Assembly (NCBI GenBank): GCA_029237695.1
Contig: CM055265.1
Span: 44,261,331-44,325,330, forward strand
Direction of reading: 5' to 3'
DNA: 64,000 nucleotides
From: Conchocele bisecta
Taxonomy: Eukaryota > Mollusca > Bivalvia > Lucinida > Thyasiridae
Part shown: in pieces, positions 36,101 through 40,499 of the stretch
Layout: the number at the start of each line of letters is the position of its first letter
Numbering within the stretch: position 1 is the stretch's first letter
Made by a program: the position numbers and the translations under genes
Notes under the pieces: model-generated
What the model was told of the DNA's origin: nothing
Databases searched by the model: none
What the model saw: the letters and a program-made list of their open reading frames with translations, nothing else

Positions 36101-37094
36101 TATTTGCTTAAATACCCAATTAAAATTGGCAAAAACCCAATTGAAATCAGAAGTAGCGAGTATCAAAAAGCAATAGAAAAATTGTGGTACCTTTATCATG
36201 CTGCAGAAAACAATAAACAGACCACAAATATAGCTTATTTTTCTTATTTTCCATGAAAACACATCTTGGTATTGAAATGCCAGGACATGTTTTCATTTCC
36301 AAGCAAACTATTCAATAATTGCGGTCTGTTGATGTGTAAACAATAGTGCGATTTTATTTTACCCAATTAAAATTTTAAATACCCAATTGCTTCAGAAATG
36401 ATGGAGTGACAATTCTCAATTACAAATTCCTTATCTAGAGCCCTGGTGTCCGATTTAGAGATGTTCCACTGTATTTACAACTGCTACAGTCGACCATCAG
36501 CATTGCACAATCTAGTGCAGCCTCTGTTAACCCCTACAATGCTATTAAAATTAAATTGTGTCGTCTGCTGTTTATTTTCCAATTTTATCATCAAAAACAT
36601 AATTTGACAGCACTTTAGAATCATTTCCATTGGAAATGATTCTTAAGTGCTGTCCTGCAAACCTTGTTTTTTATTGACAAAGAAGACAAAGTATAAAACA
36701 TTAACAACTATTTCTTGTTAACAATTGATGGATTTACATTTATTGAGCATAGGCTGTGCTCAATAAATGTAAATCCATCAATTGAAATTTCCAAATTTCC
36801 AGACGATCATAAATTTGCACTTACAAACATTTTAGTCGTACAATGTTGAGTGAAACTGGCCCCTGGGAACTGGAAGTGCCCAGGGTGTCTGGTGTAGAGA
36901 CGTTCCCCCTGTCATTTCAGATGCTACAGTCGACCATTGAGAGCCTACTGCCGAGTGACGACAGTGTGGAGGAGGGCTACGACATGGCCTGTGTTCTTGA
37001 CCGCCCTGTCGGCCCCCTCAGCTGCCTCGTTGTCACACCCGGACGCACCGGCCTCAAAGACGTTCGCCTCAAGGAAATAAAACTCCTCTTGTAG
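9061..37094 (+). CDS. SPIDR: SPIDR orthologue (18 exons, 5' end missing)
   Basis: Scaffold protein involved in DNA repair. In vertebrates it is a nuclear protein that binds BLM helicase and RAD51 and promotes homologous recombination. Identification rests on recall of the human protein: IAWSSSGNDSD (human ITWSSSGSD) in exon 2, DSAKKKKKHSR then GGLADQLARLQAREKSA across exons 5-6, EITIYPPW in exon 7, SEGKSFTFYGLRV in exon 11, LFSLIDHVW in exon 12, LGFCYIL in exon 13, IFLKDA in exon 14, EVDESSAYSW in exon 16 and a four-cysteine zinc ribbon (CNFC in exon 16, CALC in exon 17). The 18 exons total 2550 nt, 849 codons plus stop, against about 915 residues in human. Residues 1-200 are polar and probably disordered; the rest should form the OB-fold-rich DUF4502/DUF4503 region. 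All junction phases agree. The N-terminal exon or exons and the promoter were not found. Confidence 0.93.
9331..9566. mobile_element. MITE, CTGTGACTGG family
   Basis: Terminal inverted repeats of ~28 bp: GTGGTTCTGACTGGAGAAAT at the left and its complement ending CAGTCACAGCCAC at the right. The internal sequence has the motif AGCACACTCCTGTAGCCTGAT. There is no coding capacity. It lies in the intron after SPIDR exon 1. Confidence 0.85.
9685..10043. mobile_element. Palindromic MITE, ATAATTCCAGCAC family
   Basis: A unique left part (9685-9880) is followed by a near-perfect palindrome (9880-10043) centred on GAGGCCTTCCGGCCTTC near 9965. Other copies are at 20001-20359 and, as a half copy, 61879-62150. 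Its right end is 9 bp from SPIDR exon 2. Confidence 0.85.
10053..10174 (+). CDS. SPIDR: SPIDR exon 2
   Basis: The acceptor GAATTGTAG ends at 10052 and the donor is GTACGT at 10175. It encodes QSIAWSSSGNDSDSDTKLD followed by a basic stretch KRRR and SKRR, likely a nuclear localisation signal. The WSSSG motif matches the conserved N-terminal motif of vertebrate SPIDR. Phase is 2 bases in and 0 out. A palindromic MITE ends only 9 bp upstream, so most of the 3' splice-site context is MITE sequence. Confidence 0.85.
10185..10245. repeat. Intronic hairpin
   Basis: GGGCCTGTGGAAGAAGGGGG is followed after a short loop by its complement ending CTTCCACAGGCCCC. This short perfect palindrome lies just after the exon 2 donor. 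Confidence 0.7.
10324..10514. mobile_element. MITE, GGGGCCCGTTT family
   Basis: Terminal inverted repeats: GGGGCCCGTTTTACTAAACT at the left and AGTTTAGTGAAACAGGCCCC at the right. The ATTTACATTTATTGAGCATA core is shared with copies at 18907, 35785, 36724 and 37511. Confidence 0.85.
10755..12633. mobile_element. Non-autonomous element with ~158-bp tandem core
   Basis: It starts TATACCCCCACAAACAAAG and a GTCGGTCGGT run. About 11 tandem units of ~158 bp follow (some shortened to ~115 bp), each containing CCAAGGTCAAGGTCACAG and ACACCGATGCATGGATTATC, and it ends near CAGTGGGGGTATTCGTG. All ORFs through it are repeat artefacts on both strands. The layout (short flanks plus tandem core) is like non-autonomous elements described from bivalves, but the family is not assigned. 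Confidence 0.85.
12634..12849. repeat. ~90-bp tandem repeat containing a splice acceptor
   Basis: Units contain GACCATGACGATTCCCAGG and TTTTCCTGTTGTGTTGTAG. Copies end near 12664, 12754 and 12849; related copies lie at 10610-10752 on the other side of the tandem-core element. The last copy's TTGTAG is the acceptor of SPIDR exon 3. Confidence 0.8.
12850..12957 (+). CDS. SPIDR: SPIDR exon 3
   Basis: It follows a TTTTCCTGTTGTGTTGTAG acceptor that is itself part of a ~90-bp tandem repeat (12640-12849). It reads EDMEVIDLIGSDSETAE, comparable to the acidic EILEYSSDSEKED stretch of the human protein, and is in phase 0 at both ends. The donor is a weak GTTTGT. An alternative acceptor two bases downstream would break the frame. 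Confidence 0.75.
13666..13761 (+). CDS. SPIDR: SPIDR exon 4
   Basis: The acceptor CTAATTGTAG ends at 13665 and the donor is CAG|GTACTC. It encodes 32 residues including SDPDVEVIHTDIRVAQVEIQ, phase 0 to 0. The sequence runs on open past the donor (retained-intron reading to about 13905), so the 3' end is chosen on donor quality and phase. Confidence 0.65.
13945..15640. repeat. Nested palindromes with CCCCATGTTAAATCCCCATAG ends
   Basis: The motif CCATGTTAAATCCCCATAGA and its complement meet head to head at 13963-14020 and again at 15224-15297. A larger inverted repeat has arms at about 14700-14900 and 15220-15440 (for example GGAGTGTGGGAGGAGTC against GACTCCTCCCACACTCC-like sequence). Another palindrome lies inside it (14890-15230, centre ~15065). 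No coding capacity; a stack of foldback elements. Confidence 0.75.
15746..15974. mobile_element. TTAA-flanked MITE
   Basis: It is bounded by TTAACCCTTTTCATGC at the left and GGAATGGGTTAA at the right, giving TTAA target duplications as in piggyBac-type elements. Related copies: 16033-16220, 27929-28060, 37343-37801. Confidence 0.8.
16033..16220. mobile_element. TTAA-flanked MITE upstream of SPIDR exon 5
   Basis: The left end is TTAACCCATTTCATGCTGGA and the right end GCATGGAATGGGTTAA. The right TTAA, with the next C, forms TTAAC 18 bp before the acceptor AG of SPIDR exon 5. Confidence 0.85.
16239..16432 (+). CDS. SPIDR: SPIDR exon 5, possible GC donor
   Basis: The acceptor CTACCTTACAG ends at 16238, with a TTAAC branch-like motif at 16217-16221 contributed by the end of a TTAA MITE. 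It encodes ESVDISTPSSSASPPP, ASDWVKTLQLTTPSK and DSAKKKKKHSR. The last part joins to GGLADQL of the next exon, as in human (KKKLLRGGLAERL). Frame continuity requires the intron to begin with GC (GAG|GCCAGT), a non-canonical donor. Confidence 0.85.
16433..16438 (+). other. Candidate GC splice donor
   Basis: GAG|GCCAGT at the end of SPIDR exon 5. It is the only boundary that keeps the conserved reading SR|GGLADQL in frame with the single usable acceptor at 17471-17472. The nearby GT at 16437 would shift the frame. Confidence 0.65.
16879..17345. mobile_element. Foldback element, copy 1 (other copy 33030-33432)
   Basis: It contains a palindrome around TTCGACCATATCAAGCCGTG and its complement, then CGTCGGAAATATCATGCAAT and CAGCACGCGCTGTACG. 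The same modules recur in reverse order and orientation at 33030-33432. No coding capacity. Confidence 0.75.
17473..17573 (+). CDS. SPIDR: SPIDR exon 6
   Basis: The acceptor GTTGTTACAG ends at 17472 and the donor is CAAG|GTAATC. It encodes GGLADQLARLQAREKSARRI then WAHQQHKAVLPSQ. The LQxREKSAxxxWxHQ pattern is a strong match to human SPIDR (LQNRERSAISLWRHQ). The last ~43 exon bases plus the donor form the first unit of the 59-bp minisatellite that follows. Confidence 0.9.
17530..18795. repeat. 59-bp minisatellite derived from SPIDR exon 6 end and donor
   Basis: About 21 units, each with ATATGGGCCCACC, GCAACACAAGG and CCTTCCCAAGGTAATCATT. The first unit is the real exon 6 end plus donor (GT at 17574); further GTAATCATT donors recur every 59 bp (17633, 17692, and so on). 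Units from ~17930 to 18420 are degenerate. The many ORFs on both strands across the array are repeat artefacts. Confidence 0.95.
18907..19150. mobile_element. MITE, GGGGCCCGTTT family
   Basis: Terminal repeats GGGGCCGTTTCACTAACC and GTTTAGTGAAACGGGCCCC. The internal palindrome is GAGCATAGGCTGCATTTGCA meeting its complement. Confidence 0.85.
19543..19774. mobile_element. MITE, CTGTGACTGG family
   Basis: The right end CCCCATTTCTCCAGCACAGCC is clear. The left end (GTGACTTAAGAAATGTGGCT) is diverged. The CAGTGTAGTCACAGATCAGC core is shared with other copies. It ends 28 bp before SPIDR exon 7. Confidence 0.7.
19803..19983 (+). CDS. SPIDR: SPIDR exon 7
   Basis: The acceptor TTTCCCTGTAG ends at 19802 and the donor is CTG|GTGAGC. 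It encodes DEKLLHLKVVGFEALYSMKL and ends with EITIYPP, the W being completed by exon 8 (human VRIFPPWQ). This is the start of the conserved OB-fold-rich region. A MITE (19543-19774) ends 28 bp upstream. The 3' end and donor are duplicated downstream at 20399-20449. Confidence 0.92.
20001..20359. mobile_element. Palindromic MITE, ATAATTCCAGCAC family
   Basis: Nearly identical to 9685-10043, with the same palindrome centre (GAGGCCTTCCGGCCTTC). It was inserted between the two tandem copies of the exon 7 end. Confidence 0.85.
20399..20449 (+). pseudogene. Duplicate of SPIDR exon 7 end and donor
   Basis: It repeats the last ~30 bp of exon 7 (GAAATTACGATCTACCCTCC), the GTGAGC donor and the first intron bases. 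Without the MITE at 20001-20359 the duplication period is ~87 bp. A TTACAG lies just upstream, so the copy has both acceptor-like and donor sites. Confidence 0.85.
20455..21330. mobile_element. Element with ~150-bp tandem core
   Basis: Four or five diverged units contain TTAACATGACCTTGACC and TTTTTGCGGAAACAC. It ends at GCTTCCGTGGCGGAATTCTTG, the same end seen at 21889-21908. The ORFs at 20411-21100 are repeat artefacts. Confidence 0.7.
21764..21909. mobile_element. Short TIR element, TTTGTCGCGCC family
   Basis: It begins TTTTTGTCGCGCCTGC with GACTATAGTCGGCGC and ends near GGCAGGCGCGATACCGC. Related sequences are at 32505-32632, 34058-34195 and the larger 49491-50433 element. Confidence 0.65.
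21910..23359. other. Intron sequence, no gene seen
   Basis: Intron between SPIDR exons 7 and 8. At 23095-23180 there is an ACTCGCC / GGGCGAGTG inverted motif (GGCGAGTGAAATTTCAACCC end) that matches the ends of the element at 31194-32312; an opposite fragment is near 21690-21760. No exon-like segment was seen. Confidence 0.5.
23364..23592. mobile_element. TTAA MITE upstream of SPIDR exon 8
   Basis: The left end is TTAACCCTATATGG and the right end GGGTGAAAGGGTTGA (TTAA mutated to TTGA). It ends 9 bp before the acceptor AG of exon 8. Confidence 0.65.
23602..23813 (+). CDS. SPIDR: SPIDR exon 8
   Basis: The acceptor GACTGTTACAG ends at 23601 and the donor is CAAG|GTATGG. It encodes [W]QQLQVREGRQILLCTRNC, matching human WQKLIIPSGSCPVILNTYFC in layout, then an acidic DDSVDDSVDE segment. 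It starts with one base and ends with one base of a split codon, consistent with both neighbours. A TTAA-type MITE end abuts the acceptor, 10 bp away. Confidence 0.9.
24467..24823 (+). mobile_element. SINE with 15-bp target-site duplication
   Basis: It is flanked by ACCATTGAAAATAGT at 24452-24466 and 24824-24838. The head has a box B-like GGGGTTCATCC, and the 3' tail reads TGACCTTAGCTGTTGATAAG then AATAAACAAACAA. A second full copy is at 40015-40417. Confidence 0.85.
24924..24988 (+). CDS. SPIDR: SPIDR exon 9 (small)
   Basis: A 65-bp exon with acceptor CATTTGTTGTAG and donor CAG|GTCTAG. It encodes LCKNMTLCPAYRYPCVPGII plus Q. It begins with two bases and ends in phase 0, exactly what is needed to join exons 8 and 10. 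Sequence similarity to human is weak here, so confidence rests on phase and splice sites. Confidence 0.65.
25007..25230. mobile_element. MITE, CTGTGACTGG family
   Basis: The left end is GGCTGTGACTGGAGAAATGG and the right end ATAAATCCCATAAGCCACAT. A second right-hand end of the family is at 25562-25603, so the intron probably holds two overlapping copies. It lies between SPIDR exons 9 and 10. Confidence 0.75.
25624..25874 (+). CDS. SPIDR: SPIDR exon 10
   Basis: The acceptor TTCATTAACAG ends at 25623 and the donor is AG|GTATGT. It reads ESGAGDNERKDDNSNLLVKD and later GFVGQGSVCFRGLVHRVVER. The latter aligns with human GAGVRVVVQRV, the first strand of an internal OB fold. The longer-looking open frame at 25628-25849 is out of phase and is rejected. 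Confidence 0.85.
26035..26335. repeat. Palindrome with 53-bp tandem units
   Basis: The outer arms GTCAGCAATTAGATCACAAT (26037) and ATTGTGATCTAATTGCTGAC (26309) are complementary. Between them are about four units of ~53 bp, each with CACTCACATGCATGAATG and TTCTACAGAAATTCAGATGC. No coding capacity. Confidence 0.85.
26883..26973 (+). pseudogene. Broken duplicate of SPIDR exon 11
   Basis: TTGCAGTTACCACGTGATTA at 26881-26900 copies the acceptor and first bases of the true exon 348 bp downstream. Similarity continues for ~60 bp (YHVIIEGG, then a 3-bp insertion and frame disturbance), and translation from the acceptor hits a stop before 26980. If spliced in it would act as a poison exon. It is more likely a dead copy. 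Confidence 0.75.
27235..27390 (+). CDS. SPIDR: SPIDR exon 11
   Basis: The acceptor CTCCCCTTGCAG ends at 27234 and the donor is GTAAGT at 27391. It encodes YHVIIEDGCGTVSELQLSAT and SEGKSFTFYGLRVKTRI. The latter aligns with human LEGKSCSLVGMKVLQKV, a classic OB-fold strand. Phase is 1 in and 2 out. A CTAAT branch-like motif at 27206-27210 lies at a MITE end. Confidence 0.95.
27929..28060. mobile_element. Short TTAA MITE upstream of SPIDR exon 12
   Basis: The left end is TTAATTCACCCATTTCATGC and the right end TTCTGAAAGGGTTAA. It belongs to the same family as 15746-15974. Confidence 0.7.
28109..28199 (+). CDS. SPIDR: SPIDR exon 12
   Basis: The acceptor TTTTCCTCTACCAAG ends at 28108 and the donor is CAG|GTACGT. 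It encodes DPRLFSLIDHVWSGASN, closely matching human GIFSLIDTLWPPA, and ends in phase 0 with a polar tail. The ORF running through it continues into the intron and is not the exon boundary. Confidence 0.95.
28432..28623 (+). CDS. SPIDR: SPIDR exon 13
   Basis: The acceptor ACCAACTAG ends at 28431 and the donor is CTG|GTATGT. This 64-codon, GC-rich exon encodes MKPSPLGFCYILESDPACNL and later LTVSLIDLGQARGSCVGRLM, matching human PALCYILTAHP and the LGTRCSFYATVIYQK region. It is in phase 0 at both ends. Its base composition contrasts with the AT-rich introns. Confidence 0.95.
28829..30855 (+). mobile_element. Large non-coding element, AGCTCACCTGAGC family
   Basis: It begins TTAGCTCACCTGAGCGAAGC and ends near GGTGAGCGAATTAGGGCCAT followed by CATGGCCCTCTTG. 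Inside are diverged ~290-bp units containing CCAAGATGGCCGCC, TTGGTAGGAATGATCG and TATATCAAAT. A shorter copy lies inverted at 47079-48470. The ORFs through it are artefacts. It sits in the intron between SPIDR exons 13 and 14. Confidence 0.8.
30000..30594 (+). mobile_element. hAT-like remnant with BED-type finger
   Basis: Inserted inside the preceding element. The ends CAGAGCTGCCAAC and GTTGGCAGCTCTG are inverted repeats, flanked by CAAAAG on both sides. ORF 30262-30468 (68 aa) begins MSAPKRAANEFGYFL and contains CKQCNCDFSVGHGG, resembling the BED-like N-terminal finger of hAT transposases. No catalytic domain remains, so it is an internally deleted derivative. Confidence 0.75.
30878..31190. 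mobile_element. MITE cluster, CTGTGACTGG family
   Basis: It contains GTGGTTGTGACTGGAGAAAT at ~30977 and the CAGTGCAGATCTAGATCAGA and AGCACACTCCTGTAGCCTGA cores. Two copies appear to overlap. Confidence 0.65.
31194..32312. mobile_element. TIR element with CAGGGCTTAAAAAT ends
   Basis: The left end CAGGGCTTAAAAATATTCA and right end TGAATTTTTAAGCCCTG are inverted, with GGGCAAGT/GGGCGAGTG sub-terminal motifs. CACTA flanks both ends. It carries a CTGTGACTGG MITE (31438-31763) inside. No transposase was seen. Confidence 0.6.
31438..31763. mobile_element. MITE, CTGTGACTGG family
   Basis: Terminal repeats GTGGCTGTGACTGGAGAAAT and CCATTTCTCCAGTCACAACC. There are two internal CAGGATCTGCACTGTTC copies. 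Confidence 0.85.
32505..32632. mobile_element. Short TIR element, TTTGTCGCGCC family
   Basis: It begins TTTTTGTCGCACAGAC, contains TACGTCCATACATACGTGCG and TTTTTCGGTATACTATCAAA, and ends at GCGCGCGACATGC. It is diverged from 34058-34195. Confidence 0.6.
32725..32878 (+). CDS. SPIDR: SPIDR exon 14
   Basis: The acceptor TTTGTGTTTTCAG ends at 32724 and the donor is AAAG|GTAACT. It encodes KESKFSHILYMTDRMLQKRK and ends CIFLKDAYSDK, matching human LFFKDALRDQG. It follows a 4.1-kb intron filled by the repeats at 28829-30855 and 31194-32312. Confidence 0.93.
33030..33432. mobile_element. Foldback element, copy 2
   Basis: It carries the same modules as 16879-17345 in inverted orientation, including CAGCGCGTGCTGTTTGACC, ATATTTCCGACGGAAATG and a palindrome around GGCAAACGTTTACCCACGG. 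It lies between SPIDR exons 14 and 15. Confidence 0.75.
33812..33955 (+). CDS. SPIDR: SPIDR exon 15
   Basis: The acceptor ACCATTGTAG ends at 33811 and the donor is CAAG|GTGGGA. It encodes EMQTDTYSIIST, VSIADLQQIVPQLPLFDAVA and ends SLCSIQG, matching human NSICSVQG, which begins the last OB fold. Phase is 2 bases in and 1 base out. Confidence 0.92.
34058..34195. mobile_element. Short TIR element, TTTGTCGCGCC family
   Basis: It begins TTTTGTCACACCTGCTTGCG and ends GGCGCGACATGCGG with CCGGGCCATCTAG. The right end corresponds to the left boundary of the larger insertion at 49491. Confidence 0.65.
34684..34798. repeat. Near-perfect palindrome
   Basis: GCAACGAATATGACATATAT runs to TTTCACGAG at the centre (~34740) and is mirrored to ATATATGTCATATTGTTGC. 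It ends 26 bp before SPIDR exon 16 and is probably a foldback MITE. Confidence 0.8.
34825..34921 (+). CDS. SPIDR: SPIDR exon 16 (zinc ribbon, first half)
   Basis: The acceptor TTTATTGTAG ends at 34824 and the donor is GG|GTGAGG. It encodes VILEVDESSAYSWDACNFCG, matching human VVGVDESTAFSWPVCDMCG. The CxxC pair supplies half of a zinc ribbon inserted in the C-terminal OB fold. Confidence 0.96.
35321..35429 (+). CDS. SPIDR: SPIDR exon 17 (zinc ribbon, second half)
   Basis: The acceptor TTCTTGGCATTGCAG ends at 35320 and the donor is GAT|GTAAGT. It encodes SLRCALCHKLVTEP (second CxxC) then MRMKMEVLLKCPHLSDTVRV, matching human FSCGDCSRVVTSP and the strand after it. It is phase 1 in and 0 out. Confidence 0.95.
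35785..36028. mobile_element. MITE, GGGGCCCGTTT family
   Basis: Terminal repeats GGGGCCCGTTTCACTAAACT and AGTTTAGTGAAACGGGCCCC, with the central palindrome GGCTGCATATGCAGCC. A shorter relative at 36724-36863 precedes the terminal exon. Confidence 0.9.
36921..37094 (+). CDS. SPIDR: SPIDR terminal exon
   Basis: The acceptor CCCTGTCATTTCAG ends at 36920 and the stop TAG is at 37092-37094. It encodes MLQSTIESLLPSDDSVEEGY and ends LKDVRLKEIKLLL, aligning with human LLQRSISSLL and GLEEIELLSAG. A MITE ends ~55 bp upstream. The last ~125 bp are duplicated 272 bp downstream. Confidence 0.95.
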   Translation: MLQSTIESLLPSDDSVEEGYDMACVLDRPVGPLSCLVVTPGRTGLKDVRLKEIKLLL

Positions 37095-37222
37095 CAATTA
37101 ACTCATTCCAGGCGGATAAATATTTCTATTTTCATCAAAAGTATATGTTGTGATAATCCAATTGAACCGTCAAATGTTGGCCACACCATATACTGTTAGG
37201 GAGATATGAGGAACGTATTCAG

Positions 37223-37345
37223 ATTTTTCCACCACAAACGGAGGAGGGCTACGAAATGGCTTGTAACCTTGACCGCCCCGTCGGCCCGCTCAGCTGCCTC
37301 GTCACGCCCGGACGCACCGGCCTCGAGGAGTCGTGTAATAATTAA
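37223..37345 (+). pseudogene. Duplicate terminal exon of SPIDR (possible alternative last exon)
   Basis: From 37241 the sequence repeats the true last exon (EEGYEMACNLDRPVGPLSCL) at a 272-bp offset, loses one codon and diverges before a TAA at 37343-37345. Upstream, MITE sequence supplies a GTATTCAG acceptor at 37222 that leaves the copy in phase 0, the phase needed by exon 17. It could therefore be spliced as an alternative end lacking the LKEIKLLL tail. Absence of a polypyrimidine tract argues it is silent. Confidence 0.7.
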
Positions 37346-37801
37346 CCCATTCCATGTGGCATACCCACATATATAAATTTGTAAACAGTTTCTGCAATTT
37401 TTCTGATTTCTCATCGAAAGTATGTTGTGACCACTCATTTGAATCCTTCAACGGTTTAAATGGTTGTTGTATGGCCACAACATATACTTTTAGTGAGATA
37501 CGAGTATACAAGGGTCCGTTTCACTAAACTTTGTACGACTAAAATGTTCGTAAGTGCAAATTTAGGATCGTCTGGAAATTCCAATTGATGGATTTACATT
37601 TATTGAGCATAGGTTGCATATGCAGCCTATGCTCAATAAATGTAAATCCAATAATTGTTTACAAGAAAACATTGTTAATGTGAAATTTACAGACCATCAT
37701 AATTTTGCACTTACAAACATTTTAGTCGTACAAAGTTTTAGTGAAACGGGCCCCAGATTTTTCCATCAGCAAAATTGGGAATCTGCAGCATGAAATGGGT
37801 T
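37343..37801. mobile_element. TTAA MITE with a second MITE inside
   Basis: The outer ends are TTAACCCATTCCATGTGG and CAGCATGAAATGGGTTAA. A GGGGCCCGTTT-family MITE (37511-37754) is inserted within it. Confidence 0.8.
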
Positions 37802-37943
37802 AAAGTTGTATTTTAAAGTCAATATATCTCGGATGACTTCAGATATTCAATATGTGGTGTTCGCTTTATATACTACACTGTAACATATGGCTTATATCAA
37901 AGGAATCTATGTTGGATGACACTGTATACTATCATAGATGGTG

Positions 37944-38449
37944 TTAAAGGTACATGCCCACGCAGTAGGCACAAAATGTTCTTTATATCAGAGACATCAT
38001 CTGAGATATTTTCTGGCAAAATAAACATTCATTCACCATTACCACACGTATTGATTGGCACTATTATACATTTTATATCCAAAGTAAATTTCCACATTGA
38101 TATCAGGGGCGATAACCGTGTTTCCTTAATTAACGGACATTACTATTTATTCTCTGTATTTATTTGTCGATGTGCAATGATCATACTTCACAATATGTCG
38201 CAAATATTATTTTTTCAGGTGACGCATTTACTTAGTATAAATAATTAAAAAATATCATGCCTCATTTGCATATGAAAATAGCCTGATACCACCGCGCATC
38301 ACTATCAGTAAAATAAATATTACTAAATGATTATATCTGTATAGCGGGCACTCGTAAGTTTTAGAACTGGTTGAATAGTGACACAATTATACACTTATTT
38401 AAATCATATAAAAACATTGTGTGCCTACTAAGTGGGCATGTACCTTTAA
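37944..38449. mobile_element. TTAA MITE, TTAAAGGTACATGCCC family
   Basis: The left end is TTAAAGGTACATGCCCACGC and the right end GTGGGCATGTACCTTTAA, with inverted GTAGGCAC/GTGCCTAC sub-ends. A lone left end of the family is at 50757. The 110-aa ORF inside has no recognisable features. Confidence 0.8.
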
Positions 38450-38671
38450 CCCTTACTACGCTGAATTAAATTTTGTCGTCTGCTGGAAATGTTTTATTTT
38501 CAATATTTTTCAATAAAAACCTGTTTTGACAGCGCATGAGAATCGTCTCCACTGGAGACGATTCTCATGCACTGCCAAAACATGTTTTTTTATTAAGAAT
38601 TAAGGCAAAAATGAAAAACAACAGACGACAATTTTCGTCTCAATTTTCGTCTCGTGCGTAGTGAGGGTTAA
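38446..38671. mobile_element. TTAA MITE with internal hairpin
   Basis: The left end is TTAACCCTTACTACGC and the right end GCGTAGTGAGGGTTAA. The central hairpin is GAGAATCGTCTCCACTGGAG and its complement. It shares a TTAA with the preceding MITE. A relative is at 43654-43867. Confidence 0.85.
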
Positions 38672-39999
38672 ACTGGGGACAATTTGTTAATAGATTTCAG
38701 CTATTACAGTCAACGCTGTGAATAAAGGCCAGCCAATGGAAGAGAAAAATCTGGCCTTTGTTCACAGGGTCGTTTATGTAGTAATTGAATAATTGGGAAA
38801 ACAAATGCATGACTGCTATAGACAGGTAATTCAGGCTATTCAGAGGTGGTCTTTAGCACAGGTTCGACTGTATTTCTATACCAGGAAGCTCACTATGTGA
38901 AACATTCCACTGTTTAGTTGGTGAAATACTACTATTCCACCTATATAAATCGGTTTCAATTCTGGGCAATAATTTAATGTAAATAAATAAATTAGTAACC
39001 ATTGATTGAAGAACAAGTGTTACTAGTGATCTTATTTTTTACTGGTTTCTTGGCTATTTATCTCGGGTGATAATGTCTGTTTGTAATCACATAGCACACA
39101 ACTATGGCTCAAATGATCAAATGCCTGATTTACAGTGAAACCTCTCTAAGTTGGACCTCCCAAGGTAAGGTTTCACTGTATGTTTTCACAATCCATTAAT
39201 TTTATTGTTTACTGATCTGCTTCATTATTGTCTGTGCATATCTGAGACCCAGTGATTAAACCATGCTGCCTTAGGAATGGTGTTAATGAATTTAACTTTA
39301 TTAGTAGCAGTGACTGGAGAAATGGTGTTTTTGGTCAGTCTTAACTCTTTGCAGGCTGGGAAAATTGTGGGCTATAAATAGTTAAACAAAATAACAGATG
39401 ACAATTCATTATATTTCATTTTATTTCTCCCTATAAATATCATGAATATGTCTTGGAATTTCATTAGAATGGAGTCCGGAGGACGAAATTCTAATGAAAT
39501 TCCAAGACATTTACAGAGAGAAATGATTTGTTGGATGTTATTTCTAATCTGCTTACACGTTCATGTCGCCTGACAAGAATCTACTGTACATATCCATTGA
39601 TTGTTAGAAGCAGGACAGATGTTTCACGGACTCAATGGCAAACAGTGCAGTTCTTGATCAGACTGCTGATGTGCAGGCTGATCTGGGACTACACAGGTCG
39701 CAAATGCCATTAGCCCCATTTCTCCAGTCACAGCCATATTCATGAAATGACAGAAGATTTGTTTCATTTTTATCAAGTAATTAAATTAAACCTTCAAGGT
39801 TGAAGTTATTTATAGTTTGCCCTACTTTCTAAGCCAATCGCTGGCCAGTATCGAGCTACACTTATTTCACATATTGCAAGATTTAACCCCAATATTACCA
39901 GATTTAATCATTAACTGTCTGACAGGAAATGGAAAACTCAATACTCGGAAGATGCAAAGTAAATATGGTTGAACTATAAATATGTTATTGTTCACATAT
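38672..39999. other. Intergenic, MITEs only
   Basis: Contains a CAGTGAAACCTCTCTAAGT hairpin at 39133-39180, a CTGTGACTGG MITE at about 39306-39737 with an internal palindrome near 39480, and otherwise AT-rich sequence. No gene seen. Confidence 0.55.
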
Positions 40000-40014
40000 T
40001 AGACTTTTAAGGAT

Positions 40015-40417
40015 TGGGTGGAGGGTGGGAGCATGCGATGGGTAATTTAACGATCGGGGTTCATCCTTACCGGAATCCCGACTGGAGACCTGGTTTGGTC
40101 CTCACATACGTCTTTGGCATTTTGTATGTGACAGTTGAATCTGGTTATACCCCTTATGTGAGTATTACGATATTCGTAATCCTATTTTAGGGGAAGGGGC
40201 CAAGTGACTTTGGTGTGGTATGGACCTGGCACCAGGTCAGGTTATTCTAATTTCAGGGCTGAATATATTTTTTCTCAATGTAAATATTAATGTTCCGTTC
40301 TGATTTTGGTATTTTCCCCCCAATGCAGCAGGTTGAAATGGGATCGAACCCGTTTGCCCGGCCTTACATGACCTTAGCTGTTGATAGGCCGTTAAACACT
40401 AATAAACAAACAAACAA
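40015..40417 (+). mobile_element. SINE with 11-bp target-site duplication, inside a MITE
   Basis: It is flanked by ACTTTTAAGGA at 40004-40014 and 40418-40428. It ends TGACCTTAGCTGTTGATAGG then AATAAACAAACAAAC. The host is a palindromic MITE whose arms GTTATTGTTCACATATTAGA (~39986) and its complement (~40479-40498) flank the SINE. Confidence 0.9.
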
Positions 40418-40499
40418 ACTTTTAAGGAACTAAATGCTGCGGTCGCTAGCGCTCCCTCGCATTTAATTCCTTAAAAGTCCAATATGTGAACAATAACTT

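Noticed and set aside
37916..38248. 110-aa ORF
   Set aside because: Lies wholly inside a TTAA MITE and has no recognisable domain.
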